A stretch of DNA of 64,000 nucleotides, taken from the NCBI RefSeq assembly GCF_026914185.1, contig NC_070563.1, forward strand, positions 5,229,001 to 5,293,000. The letters are read 5' to 3'. Below are positions 43,434-54,396 of this stretch, in pieces (within the stretch, counting starts at the first letter, position 1; the number at the start of each line of letters is the position of its first letter). The position numbers and the translations under genes were made by a program. The stretch is from Puccinia triticina. Its lineage: Eukaryota > Basidiomycota > Pucciniomycetes > Pucciniales > Pucciniaceae. The notes under the pieces are model-generated. The model had not been told where the DNA came from, made no database searches, and saw only the letters and a program-made list of their open reading frames with translations.

Positions 43434-44620
43434 TCATGGTAGTGTTATATCAAAACTCCCTTTACTTATACTATCATAGACCCTTTGCCGCGCGAGTTGA
43501 CGATGTGGGAGAAGTCGGTGCTCTCCCGGGGCGGGATGGCGGGCGAGCCGGCGCGGGCGGGGTGTAGGGGCAGATGGGCGTTTGAGCGCAGCTTGAGGTC
43601 CTCCTGCTTGGTCAGGTCGGCAAACGAGCCCTTGCAGCCAGCGATGATGTCGTTGGGCGCATATTCCCTGGCTGCAAAGACGGCAAGATGGGTGAGTTTG
43701 TTGTATGGCTCTGTGGAGGCGCGGCATTGGGCGAGGAGGTCTTGGAGTTCGTTGGGCTGGATGCGGGATTGCTGGCGGGGGGACTGGGCTGCGGGGGATG
43801 GCAGGGCTTGGCGGCGCTGGATGTAGCGATCAGTCTTGCAGAACCTGATCCCGCACTTGGGCAGGAACAGTTGGAGATAGAGTCCGATGTGTCTGGGAGT
43901 CGCAGAAAAGATGGTGAGCACGTGTTCAGATAGGGATTTTCAAGGGAGCTGCTCACTTTCCTAGCCGGGGGGCTCGGCGTTGTTGAGGTAGGCGATGACG
44001 GCAGGCAGTCTGTGGAGGGTGGCTGTCAGCAGCTGCTTGGAAAGAGAGAGAGAGTGACTGTCTGTCTGTCTGATGCGCGTTGTGGCCTTGGTGATGTTTC
44101 TGAGCTGGGCGGTCTGGAGCTGGTGGATGATCTGCCTGAGCTTGTTGATGGGCAGTGTGCGTGGGGTGCGGTAGTCTGGGGTGAATTTGATGGTGCGTTT
44201 GTTGGCGTGTGGCCGCAGGAAGCAGTCAAGGATGTCGCTGGCGGGATGGGTTTTTTTTGATGTTTGTTTTGTGACCCGAGAGGCTGATGGAGACAAGGGA
44301 CCAATATGGGTAAGATCGTCACAATCATGTGACCAATTGTTTCATTCTTTCTCTTGATGATGAGGGGCATTGTCGGGTCTGCAGAACTATTGGCGATGGT
44401 CGAAAAGATTTCCTAAAATTGAGGCAAGCTGGTCAATAAATTTCTGTCAGACGCCCACGGCCGTACGGCCGACAAACCTGTTGTAGTGTTCGCGCATGAG
44501 CATGCCGGCCTCCATGACGCTAGTCTTGACACTGAAGTTGGTTGCGCTTGTGCAGCCATTGAGGATTGAGCCAAGCTTGGGGAACAATATCTTTTTGTGA
44601 GATTTGCTACAACGTTGCAG
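43434..44620 (-). pseudogene. Captured host-gene fragments inside Helitron 2
   Basis: The region is GC-rich with good coding character on the minus strand. Pieces in order are ILNGCTSATNFSVKTSVMEA (about 44570-44510), SDILDCFLRPHANKRTIKF with LPINKLRQIIHQLQTAQLRN (44296-43961), then TPRHIGLYLQLFLPKCGIRF and NKLTHLAVFAAREYAPNDII (43921-43466). Frame changes near 44370 and 43950 look like intron or frameshift boundaries. I do not recognise the parent gene. Apparent ORFs on the opposite strand are mirror images. Confidence 0.55.
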
Positions 44621-44939
44621 ACGAGTCGAATGATACGCTAGGCAAGTGAGGAAGTGAGGGTGGTGACAACGGCAAGGGTGAGTTTAAAGTGCCTGGCCTA
44701 GCCGAGTCAAAAAAAAACTGCAAGTAAGGCAATCAGCATGTTGGAAACAGGTTTACTTGACAACGTTGTTTAGTTTGATGGAATACCAATTGAAAGATAT
44801 TGGAAGTGACGTACGGGACGAGTGTGGCACAGGTTGAGGGTAGTGACAACGGGTTGGGCATAGCAACCAACGTTATGGCAAGGCTTGGCGTGGGCTACAA
44901 GTGTGGCAACCAAATGCAATGGTGGTTTTGCCATACCTT

Positions 44940-45354
44940 AAATAGAGGCTCCGTTTGGTAGTCTTGTTTCCCCAGGGCGATTGGGGATGCTGCACTTCCG
45001 GCTATCCATTGCCCTCAACCCCTCCGCTGTTGCACGTGCACAGTTTGAGGGGCAAAGAGTGGGCCCCCCACTGGTCCGTGGCCTTTGCTGCGGGCTGGGG
45101 GCCTTCACGTCCATCCCTTTTGACCTGTGCACTTGACACAGGCTGGGGGGTGAGCCTGTGGGCACAGCATTGCTGATGTTGGAAGGCTGGGTTGAGATTT
45201 TTTTTTATTTTTGTATTCTTATTTAGTCTGTTACTTGATTTTTTTGTAAGGGGGAAACCCTTGATTTTTTTTTCTTATTTTTATATTTATAGGGGGAACC
45301 CTTGATCTTTTTTTTTTGTAATTTTGGAAAAACTGTGTCTTTAATAAACTTGGA
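44940..45354 (-). repeat. Helitron 2 5' terminal region
   Basis: Reverse-complement counterpart of 1763-2150. Confidence 0.8.
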
Positions 45355-46767
45355 TAATCATATTTTCGAGAAAACACATGTGAAAAATGAAAGTGCAAAG
45401 GAACAATATGTGAGACCAGTGGAAAATGGGAGTGCACACAAACAAACGAGTGGGTGAGATTGATGTGTTGAAAAGGTTGATATTTGGGCTGTTGTTGTTC
45501 GAAACGGTTCAAGGTGGAGCGAGATACAAATAATGCTGGAGGAGACAAGTGACCAAGCCATAATAAAAATAAAGATATGTTATGTACTAGATGTCACAGG
45601 TTCTAGGTTTGGATTTGGAGATTGCGGGTGTGGGCTGGGTTATACTCCAAGTCTGGGGGGATACATTACAAGGATTCCGGGATCGGGATTGGGCGCGGGA
45701 TTATAGAAAAAATGGCAGCAAGCTGCATTATAGGGCTGCCCTCGCATCCACAACCTGCTCCCAGCTCTACAGTGTTGGGATTGGGGGGCCATAGGTCGTG
45801 TGGGTATTCTTCTGCCATATGGTTACCAAAATGTTTACAAGGGTCCAAAATTTCATTATGTACCTTTGTTCACCACAAAACCCCCAAATGTAGCAGCTAC
45901 AGTCTGATTAGTGTCCAAATATCACTACTTTGGCAGTTTCTGGGTGTTTCTGCCACTATATCTCATCCCAGCTTGGGTATTCTTCTGCCATATGGTTACC
46001 AAAATGTTTACAAGGGTCCAAAGGTTCATCACGTACCTTTCTTCACCAAAAAAAACCCAAATGTAGCAGCTACAGTCTGATCAGTTTCCAAATATCACTA
46101 CTTTGGTAATTTCTGGGTGTTTCTGCCACTATATCTCATCCCAGTGTGGGTATTCTTCTGCCATATGGTTACCAAAATGTTTACAAGGGTCCAAAATTTC
46201 ATTATGTACCTTTTTTCACCACAAAACCCCCAAATGTAGCAGCTACAGTCTGATTAGTTTCCAAATATCACTACTTTGGCAGGTTCTGGGTGTTTCTGCC
46301 ACTATATCTCATCCCAGCGTGGGTATTCTTCTGCCATATGGTTACCAAAATGTTTACAAGGGTCCAAAGGTTCATCACGTACCTTTTTTCAGCACAAAAC
46401 CCCCAAGTGTAGCAGCTACAGTCTGATCAGTTTCCAAATATCACTACTTCGGCAGTTTCTGGGTGTTTCTGCCACTATATCTCATCCCAGCGTGGGTATT
46501 CTTCTGCCATAGGGTTACCAAAATGTTTACAAGCGTCCAAAATTTCATTATGTACCTTTGCTGACCACAAAACCCCCAAGTGTAGCAGCTACAGTCTGAT
46601 CAGTTTCCAAATATCACTACTTCGGCAGTTTCTGGGTGTTTCTGCCACTATATCTCATCCCAGCGTGGGAATTCTTCTGCCATATGGTTACCAAAATGTT
46701 TACAAGCGTCCAAAATTTCATTATGTACCTTTGTTCATCACAAAACCCCCAAATGTAGCAGCTACAG

Positions 46768-47547
46768 TAGAGATGGGCGCACGTAACCCGTTGCAGGTAT
46801 CCGCTATCCGCTGGAGGCCCTTGGGTACCCGCCAGCAGATGCGGATGTCTGAGATTCCGGCAGAATCCAGCGGGTACCGGTGTATTCCGGCGGGTATCTG
46901 CTCTCCCTAGGGTATGGGAGCTGCAGCGGTTGGCAGCCATAAAGCCGTTCTATGTTGCTGTTGATAGGGGGGAGTCCCTCCCAGTCAACAGCAACATACA
47001 ATAGTCAACCGGGATGAGTCCTTCCTGGTTGACAGGCATATTGATTAGTGGACCGGGAGGAGTCCCTCCCAGTTGACAACTAGACATACCAGTTGACCGG
47101 GAGGGACAACTATACACACCAGTCAACCGGGAGGAATCCCTCCTGATCAACAGTCATAACAAGCAATCAACTGGGAGGAGTCCCTCCCTATATTGAGGAG
47201 TCTACCGGGAGGAGTCCCTCCCCATATCAAACAGTCAACCGGGAGGAGTCCCTCCCGGTCAACAGCCATATCAAGCAGTCAACCTGGAGGCGTCCCTCCT
47301 GGATGACAGATTTATGCAGCAGTTACCCCCTGGTCAACAGCCAGGAGAAGTGCCTACCGGTTGATTGACATATGCAGCAGTCAACCGGTAAGCACGTTTT
47401 GAGGGGCGAGTATCCGAAGATACCAGCGCGGGTATCCGCCCAGGTGCGCAGGTACCCGCTGTTGGATGGGGATGCCAGAAAATGGCAAAAATTGACCGCG
47501 GGTATCCAAACACCCGCGGGTACCCGGATGCGTGGCGCCCATCTCTA
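46768..47547. mobile_element. Non-autonomous hAT element (780 bp) in satellite block 1
   Basis: Ends TAGAGATGGGCGC and GCGCCCATCTCTA are perfect 13-bp inverted repeats. The satellite sequence AGCTACAG is duplicated (46760-46767 and 47548-47555), the 8-bp duplication typical of hAT. The interior carries palindromic array c and no transposase. Confidence 0.92.
46910..47400. repeat. Array of palindromic units (array c)
   Basis: About ten copies of a unit with core CCGGGAGGAGTCCCTCCCGG joined by GTCAACAGCCATA-like spacers. Each core is itself a near-perfect palindrome. Confidence 0.85.
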
Positions 47548-47930
47548 AGCTACAGTCTGATCAGTTTCCAAATATCACTACTTTGGTAGTTTCCGGGTGT
47601 TTCTGCCACTATATCTCATCCCAGCGTGGGTATTCTTCTGCCATATGGTTACCAAAATGTTTACAAGCGTCCCAAATTTCATCACATACCTTTGTTCACC
47701 ACAAAACCCCCAAATGTAGCAGCTACAGTCTGATCAGTTTCCAAATACCACTACTTTGGTAGTTTCTGGGCGTTTCTGCCACTATATCTCATCCCAGTGT
47801 GGGTATTCCTATACCATATGGTTACCAAAATGTACACAAGCCCCCAAAGTTTCATTATGTACCTTTGCTGACCACAAAACCCCCAAATGTAGCAGCTACA
47901 GTCTGATCAGTTTCCAAATATCACTACTTT

Positions 47931-50900
47931 CAGTGCAGGGTAGTTACGTTACGCTATGTTATCCTGCGGATTTGCGTAACATAACTTATCTCGTTATCTG
48001 CTTCCATCCGTTACGCTAGTAGTAACAGTGGATTTAGTGGCCATCTGATTAGCGTAACGGAGAATTTTTGTGTTCTTTTTGAGCAAGTGGCTAAAGTAAC
48101 TGTGGTGAACGCCCTGTAACGCGGATAACGCGTCAGATGGCTTGTATTACCCCTTGCCTCAGTGATTATTCTGAAAATAAATAAATAAAACTCCTGTACA
48201 GCTTGGTGGCTTGCCTGAGCCACCTCAAACACCCATATCATTCGCTGACTTCCCAGGCACTGGACCAACTTCAAACACTAAACATCCCAAAATTTCTGTC
48301 ACTTGCCATGAATCCCGCACATCCAAGTCAACAGCCAGAGGAAGCCACTGCAGATAATGGTGCTCAAACCGACCAGTCTCAACTGCGCCGGTCTAGACGA
48401 GCTTCATCGGAATCGATTGCCCCAAATATGATCCGTACTTCTTCAGACTCTTGAGTACGAGTCACCAAACCACCAGTGTAATCTCAAAAAAGGCACATGC
48501 CTCCTTCTGCGGAATCTGAACAGTCACATGCGACCGGAAAAACATCTAAGAATACAAAAACCAAGGTTTCTAAGAAACCTCGTCAAGTTGCCTCTTTAAA
48601 TACTGCAAGTGGCGCCGGGACCAAGAAGAAAGCTCCTCATAAGAAGACTCCAAAAGGCCAGATCCCAAAGCCCTTGGTCAAAAAAGAAGTAAGATTCTCT
48701 ATTTGTTTATGAACTCTGTCATGTTTTATAATAAGCTTGACAGAGTTGCTGCTACATTTTTCTCTCTTGTTTTTCCATGCGCGCGTGATCAAAAGAGCAA
48801 TCCACCAGATGATGATTACGACTACGACCAAGTTTCCGACGACGGATTGGTCGAGATTCAAGCCAGGGAGGTGAAAGAGAAAGGTGAGGGGTTTGCCATT
48901 GTGGCCGAGTATTTCCATCCTCCATATTTTAAGGATAACGAAGTGGAAAAGGGAGGAGAGCCTCTGAATTATAGGTGTCGTTGGTGTAACAAAGTTTATC
49001 GTGGACACGGCTCGACAGATGGAAATCTAATCATGCATCGTGATGGGTCGAATCAAGCCGGCAGGAACGCTAACGGCTGCCCCAAACGTAATGAAGCTAA
49101 GGCATCCGGCGTCAAATTACCGCCTTCAATAGCTGAGAAGCGGCTGATTGATGGAAAGCAAACCCCAATGAGCAATTTTCTTCAAGCAAAGCCCATCTTT
49201 GTCAACCGTGTCTTGAATCAGATTGTTATGATCTGGCAAATAAGACAGGCACTTGCATGGTCTCAAATTGAAGACCCAATGCTTTGTGCGGCATTCTTGT
49301 ATGTGAATCCCAAGGCATTGCTCTTTGGAAAACGATGGTCGGCGGACAAGTCCAAGAAGCTTCATTTGATGCTGAAGACTACTGTTTTTGACGATTTAAA
49401 GGTCAGAGAAATTTGCTATACTACAAACAATGCGACAATGTTCTTATATATGTTTTTTGGAATTTTTGAATAGAAACTTGATACAAAATTCACCCTCATC
49501 CACAATGTTTGGACAACTAAGGGTAATAGATTTGCCTTCATTGGCGCGGCGGTGGCCTACATTGACTGCAACTGGGATTATGTTGTTTGTCACCTTGCCC
49601 TCAAAATGATTCCTTGGAAGCACCACGGGCATCTACTAGCCCGTCCGATTGCCCCTCTCCTCAAGAAACACAATCTTTACAAGAAGATGCTAGCCCAGAC
49701 GACCAATTTGGGCTCAAACAACAACACCATGGCGCGCACTATGTATCAGCTTCTAAATCAAAACAGCCCGGAGAAGCAATCTGACGACGCTTGGGATCCA
49801 GCCACCATGCACATCAGGTGCTTCTGCCATAAGCTGGCTTTGATCGTGAATGCCGGCTTGGGTGCGCTATCACTTAAGACATTGCCTCCTGGGAAGGCTA
49901 AGGAATCAGTCCTTGGCTTCTTCCCTGTACTTGGAAGGGTACTTGAGGAGGATGAAACTGAACCGCTCAAGAAAGCTCCTGAATTCCAACTAGTTCCTGA
50001 TCCGCAGAGGAGCACCGCTGAACTTGCCCCAGAGGATGACAAAGATGGTTGGCAAAGTGACTATGGGAATGCCGACAATACTTCTGACGATGATTCAGCG
50101 GCTTCTGATAACGAGAATGACGGAGTTGAGGACACAGCTAGCCAAGGCGAATACATGAAGACGACAAAGCTCAAGGGTATCATCTCAAAACTTGATGTTG
50201 TTATCAAGCAGATAACTCGATCAGCCGCCCAGCGCGCAAACTTCAATCGAGTGGCCAAAGACATGAAAATCAAGGTGGCCCCATTGATTGCCGGCTATGG
50301 CATCTGCTGGAATATCAAGTACAAGAGCCACCGGAAAGCCGTTGAAGCACGGGATGTTATTGATTGCTTGCTTAAGGAAGACCAGGGCCCAAACCAGCCG
50401 GGGCATTTCCAAGATGTTTTCTTCAGTCCTTGCGACTGGAATGAGATTGATAATCTCAACCGCGAGCTGGAGGTATGTACAAAGTTCCTCTGTTAACAAG
50501 ATCTATAATTTTTAGCTCATCTGTCTCAATTCGACTTCCAGGTTTTTGTGATTCTTACATTGCAGATGGAGGGCAACAAGCCAACCGGTGCTCATGTACT
50601 CCCAAAGTACCTTGAGCTCAAGGAACAGCTTTCCGCAAAGCTGGCCCGGTCCAATAAGGAGGATACATTGTATCCAATGTATTATGCCATGCTTCAACGG
50701 GTCCTTAAGTACTTGGACGAAGCCATGGCCTGCGAGACGCTGGTGCTTGCAACAATCTTGCATCCTTGCTTCCGGATGCAGATCTTTGAGCTCGGATTTG
50801 GAACTGAGAGCATTGAGGTCACCAAGTGTCTCAATTTGCTCAAACAACGCTTCCAAATTTACAAGGAGCAGCACAAGGCCAATGATCAGCCCGCGGTCCC

Positions 50901-51614
50901 GGGTTCAGAAGTCACGGAGATTGAGAGGCCGCCTACCGCCAAGCCCCAGTCGCTCATGCAACGCCTTGCTTTGAGGATGGCGAAGACACCCGCCGCGCAT
51001 GAAGATGAATTCAAGGCGTTCTTGAAGGCCGACATACCGTTCAAGAACGATGCCATGGATAGAAAATTGACGCCATTACATTGGTAGAAGGCAAACTCCA
51101 ACACCTACCCGGCTGTCTCCCAGATGGCCCGAGCTTATTTGGGAGTATCTGGGAGTTCATGTGCGGTTGAACGCTTATTTTTGGCTGCCGCAGACGTGCG
51201 TACTAGCAGCCGGGGGAGTTTACTCCCATCAACCATGTCACGCTGTGTAAACAGCATGATGTGGCTCCAGGAGGAGGTTCCTCTCACAGGAATTTTTGAG
51301 GAGGCGGGGAAGGCATTGAAAGCATTGAGGCCCTCCCAGAAAAATATCTAAACTCTTTCCTATCTTTTTTTCTCCGCTTGGCATGTTCTCTGCGTTATCC
51401 GTAACGAAAGCACATTGGTCTTTGCAATAACGTAATACACGGATGTAAAATTTTTCCTCATCTCTTGGATAAAGTAACAAGCCATCCAAAAATAAGGGCA
51501 AAAAACCCTCTACCGTAACTATTGATGCGTTACGCGTAACGCGTAGATAACAGCAAAAATGCCGTTACGTTACCGTTATCTACGCGTTACGCGTAGCGTA
51601 ACTACCCTGCACTG
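47931..51614 (+). mobile_element. hAT transposon with transposase gene (3684 bp)
   Basis: Inverted ends CAGTGCAGGGTAGTTACG and CGTAACTACCCTGCACTG. The flanking satellite CTACTTT is duplicated (47924-47930 and 51615-51621); an eighth base differs. Subterminal regions are rich in GTTACGC/GCGTAAC motifs, likely transposase binding sites. It encodes a four-exon transposase that is nearly complete but carries stops and a catalytic change. Confidence 0.92.
48308..51351 (+). pseudogene. hAT transposase, four exons, recently inactivated
   Basis: Exons are about 48308-48688, 48796-49401, 49474-50472 and 50566-51351. Introns of 107, 72 and 93 bp have GT..AG ends (GTAAGA, GTCAGA and GTATGT donors). Exon 1 is a basic, low-complexity N-terminus with stops at about 48452 (TGA) and 48480 (TAA). 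Exon 2 holds a BED-type finger (YRCRWCNKVYRG, then HRDGSNQ). Exon 3 starts the RNase H fold: HNVWTTKGN, where the first catalytic Asp is Asn; later HIRCFCHKLALIVNAGL. Exon 4 ends in the hAT dimerisation domain (YLGVSGSSCAVERLF, SLLPSTMS) after a TAG at about 51086 in a W codon. Each lesion fits a C:G to T:A transition. Confidence 0.85.
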
Positions 51615-51908
51615 CTACTTTGGCAGTTTCTGGGTGTTTCTGCAACTATATCTCATCCCACCGTGGGAATTCTTCTGCCATATGGTTACCAAAATGTTTA
51701 CAAGGGTCCAAAATTCCATCACGTACCTGTGTTCACCACAAAACCCCCAAATGTAGCAGGTACAGTCTGATCAGTTTCCAAATATCACTACTTTGGTAGT
51801 TTCTGGGTGTTTCTGCCACTGTATCTCATCCCAGTGTGGGAATTCTTCTGCCATATGGTTACTAAAATGTTTGCAAGCCCTCAAAGTTTCATTAAGTACC
51901 TTTACTGA
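51615..51908 (+). repeat. Satellite block 2, plus orientation
   Basis: Continues block 1 after the hAT element, almost two monomers. Confidence 0.88.
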
Positions 51909-52629
51909 CACTCTGGAAAAACAATTCCCACGCTACAATGAGATATAGTGGCAGAAACACCCAGAAACTACCAAAGTTTGGAAACTGATCAGACTGTAAC
52001 TGCTACATGTGGGGGTTTTGTGGTCATTAAAGGAGCATAATGCAACTTTGGGGGCCTGTCAACATTTTGGTAACCATATGGCAGAAGAATTCCCACGCTG
52101 GGATGAGATATAGTGGCAGAAACACCCAGAAACTGCCAAAGTAGTGATATTTGGAAACTGATCAGACTGTAGCTGCTACATTTGGGGGTTTTGTGGTGAG
52201 AAAATGTACATAATGAAACTTTGGCCGCATGTGAAGATTTTGGTAACCATATGGCAGAAGAATACCCACGCTGGGATGAGATATAGTGGCAGAAACACCC
52301 AGAAACTACCAAAGCAGTGACATTTGGAAACTGATCAGACTGTAGCTGCTACATTTGGGGGTTTTGTGGTCAGCAAAGGTACATAATGAAACTTTGGGGG
52401 CTTGTAAACATTTTGGTAACCATATGGCAGAAGAATACCCACGCTGGGATGAGATATAGTGGCAGAAACACCCAGAAACTACCAAGTAGTGAAATTTGGA
52501 AACTGATCAGACTGTAGCTGCTACATTTGGGGGTTTTGTGGTGAGAAAATGTACACAATGGAAATTTGCCCGCTTGTAAACATTTTGGTAACACTCTAGC
52601 AGAAGAATTCCCACGCTGGGATGAGATAT

Positions 52630-53306
52630 GGTGTTGCAAGCGCGTCTGGGCACATACCCAACTCCCGCTTGGCCGAGTGCCCCCGGGGGTAGTGTATGTG
52701 CCCAGCAGGCTTGATCGGGCAGGTTGCGCGGGGGGCTGAGCTTGGCACACAGCCAAGTCCCGCTTGGCCAAGATCAAGCTCTGGGCCGATGGGATCTGTG
52801 ACTTGGCATGCAACACGCCGCTCATCAGACGTCGGCCCTTGCTTCTGCCTCAAAAGGCAAGAACAATGTACCCTTGAGGAGGAGAAATGTTCTCCCTTCT
52901 TGACATCGCACATCGGACATCAGCAAGGGAGCTTTTTCTTCTCGATGGCAGGTCTGTAGGCTGGTCATCGGGGAGGAAAGACTCCCTTCGCGGTGGTCAA
53001 TACTTGTATTGATCATCAGGAAGGGAGTCTTCCCTTCTCGATGACCAGTTTTTAGACCGACCATCGAGGAGGGAAACTTCTCTCCTTGATGGCCGGCACA
53101 GCGTTTGGTGTGTGTGGCACCCTCGCTTGAAATCGGCCCAGCGGGGCTTTGTGCCGAGCCCCGCCCACTTTGCAATGTGCCAGGTGGGGGTTGGGAGTGT
53201 GCCAGGCAGGCTTGAGGATCGGCCAAGCGGGCTTTAGGGTCGGCCACGCGCGCTTGGCCTTTTTTTGGCCAAACTTTGGTGAGTGCCCAGACGGGCTTGC
53301 AACACC
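52630..53306. mobile_element. Non-autonomous TIR element (677 bp) in the satellite
   Basis: Ends GGTGTTGCAAGCGCGTCTGG and its complement at 53283-53306 match over 24 bp with one difference. The target ATAT (or TA, if the ends include one more base) is duplicated. It is a GC-rich element with array d inside and no transposase. Confidence 0.85.
52690..53280. repeat. Array of palindromic units (array d)
   Basis: A central part (about 52910-53095) repeats GGTCATCGGGGAGG and GGGAGTCTTCCCTTCTCGATGACC half-sites. Outer parts repeat GGCCAAGCGGGCTT/AAGTCCCGCTTGGCC. Confidence 0.8.
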
Positions 53307-53847
53307 ATATAGTGACAGAAACACCCAGAAACTACCAAAGGAGTGATATTTGGAAACTGATCAGATTGTAGCTGCTACATTTGGGGGTTTTGTGGTGAAC
53401 AAAGGTACGTAATGAAATCTTGGACGCTTGTAAACATTTTGGTAACCATATGGCAGAAGATTGGAAACTGATCAGACTGTAGCTGCTACATTTGGGGGTT
53501 TTGTGGTGCGAAAAGGTACATAATGAAACTTTGGCCGCATGTGAAGATTTTGGTAACCATATGGCAGAAGAATACCCACGCTGGGATGAGATATAGTGGC
53601 AGAAACACCCAGAAACTACCAAAGTAGTGACATTTGGAAACTGATAAGACTGTAGCTGCTACATTTGGGTGTTTTTTGGTCAGCGAAGGTACATAATGAA
53701 ACTTTGGGGGCTTGTCAACATTTTGGTAACCATATGGCAGAAGAATACCCACGCTGGGATGAGATATAGTGGCAGAAACACCCAGAAACTACCAAGTAGT
53801 GATATTTGGAAACTGGTCAGACTGTAGCTGCTACATTTGGGGGTTTT

Positions 53848-54302
53848 TGTCAGAATTTTGTCTGTAGCCAGGAATGGGAGTGCACGCTTGTTGCTGCCGC
53901 AGCGCAAACCATGCTGCGGAGTCCTTTCACTTTGGAAGAACTCGGCAATCCCTGAAATTTCCTCATCTTGTCCGGAACCACCAGCGTCCGATACACACCA
54001 GCGAACGATAGCGGCTCTACTTCTCTGTCTCAATCGTCGTTGCTACGAGATCACCTACATCCTGGATCAAGAGTGGTGGTAACTCTTTTCTTTCCATCTT
54101 CTTCATGTAATTACTTGTTTCACAATTACTGATCCATGTCTCTCAGTCTTTTGTCCTTGATTGTTTGTTTGTTTTCCTGTTTTCTCTTTTGTTGTCTTGT
54201 GCTCAACCGCGGTCCTTTAGGTACATCATATTTCAGTTCTCTGTTTTCTTCTCTTTTTCCCTCACTGAAATATATCCTTTAGTTTCGCCTCAACTTTTCT
54301 CA
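53848..54302 (+). repeat. Isolated LTR of copia D family (455 bp)
   Basis: TGTCAGAATTTT...TTTTCTCA, same length as the 3' LTR at 58738-59192 with about four differences. It is flanked by GTTTT on both sides (53843-53847 and 54303-54307), the same duplication that follows the 3' LTR. 94 bp of satellite separate it from the truncated LTR at 54397. Confidence 0.9.
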
Positions 54303-54396
54303 GTTTTGTGGTGAGAAAAGGTACATAATGAAAATTTGGCCTCTTGTAAACATTTTGGTAACACTCTGGAAGAGGAATTCCCACGCTGGGATGAGA

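Larger units (their letters stand above)
42764..45354 (-). mobile_element. Non-autonomous Helitron 2 (2591 bp)
   Basis: On the minus strand it begins TCCAAGTTTATTAAAGACAC after a host A and ends in hairpin GCGGC-AAA-GCCGC, about 10 nt, then CTAG before a host T. The first about 400 bp and last about 30 bp match Helitron 1; the middle differs and holds another GC-rich gene fragment. No Rep/helicase is seen. The family is therefore real and multicopy within 45 kb. Confidence 0.88.
45790..47930 (+). repeat. Satellite block 1, 173-bp period
   Basis: Monomers start at 45801, 45974, 46147, 46320, 46493 and 46666 (TGGGTATTCTTCTGCCATAT), an exact 173-bp spacing. Two more follow the hAT MITE. Conserved segments include AAATGTAGCAGCTACAGTCTG and TTTCTGCCACTATATCTCAT. 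Apparent ORFs (GYSSAIWLPKCLQ) are repeat artefacts and change frame each monomer. Confidence 0.93.
51909..53847 (-). repeat. Satellite block 2, minus orientation
   Basis: From about 51909 the monomers are inverted (ATGAGATATAGTGGCAGAAA, CAGACTGTAGCTGCTACATT). The block is interrupted by the TIR element at 52630-53306. One monomer is truncated at about 53460, where GGCAGAAGA joins TTGGAAACTG. Confidence 0.9.

Noticed and set aside
43485..44260. Plus-strand ORFs of about 80-110 codons
   Set aside because: They are mirror frames of the GC-rich fragment on the minus strand, which has the better protein character.
45794..46512. Overlapping ORFs with repeated peptide GYSSAIWLPKCLQ, resembling a repeat protein
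   Set aside because: They are translations of the 173-bp satellite. The period is not a multiple of three, so no single frame is conserved.
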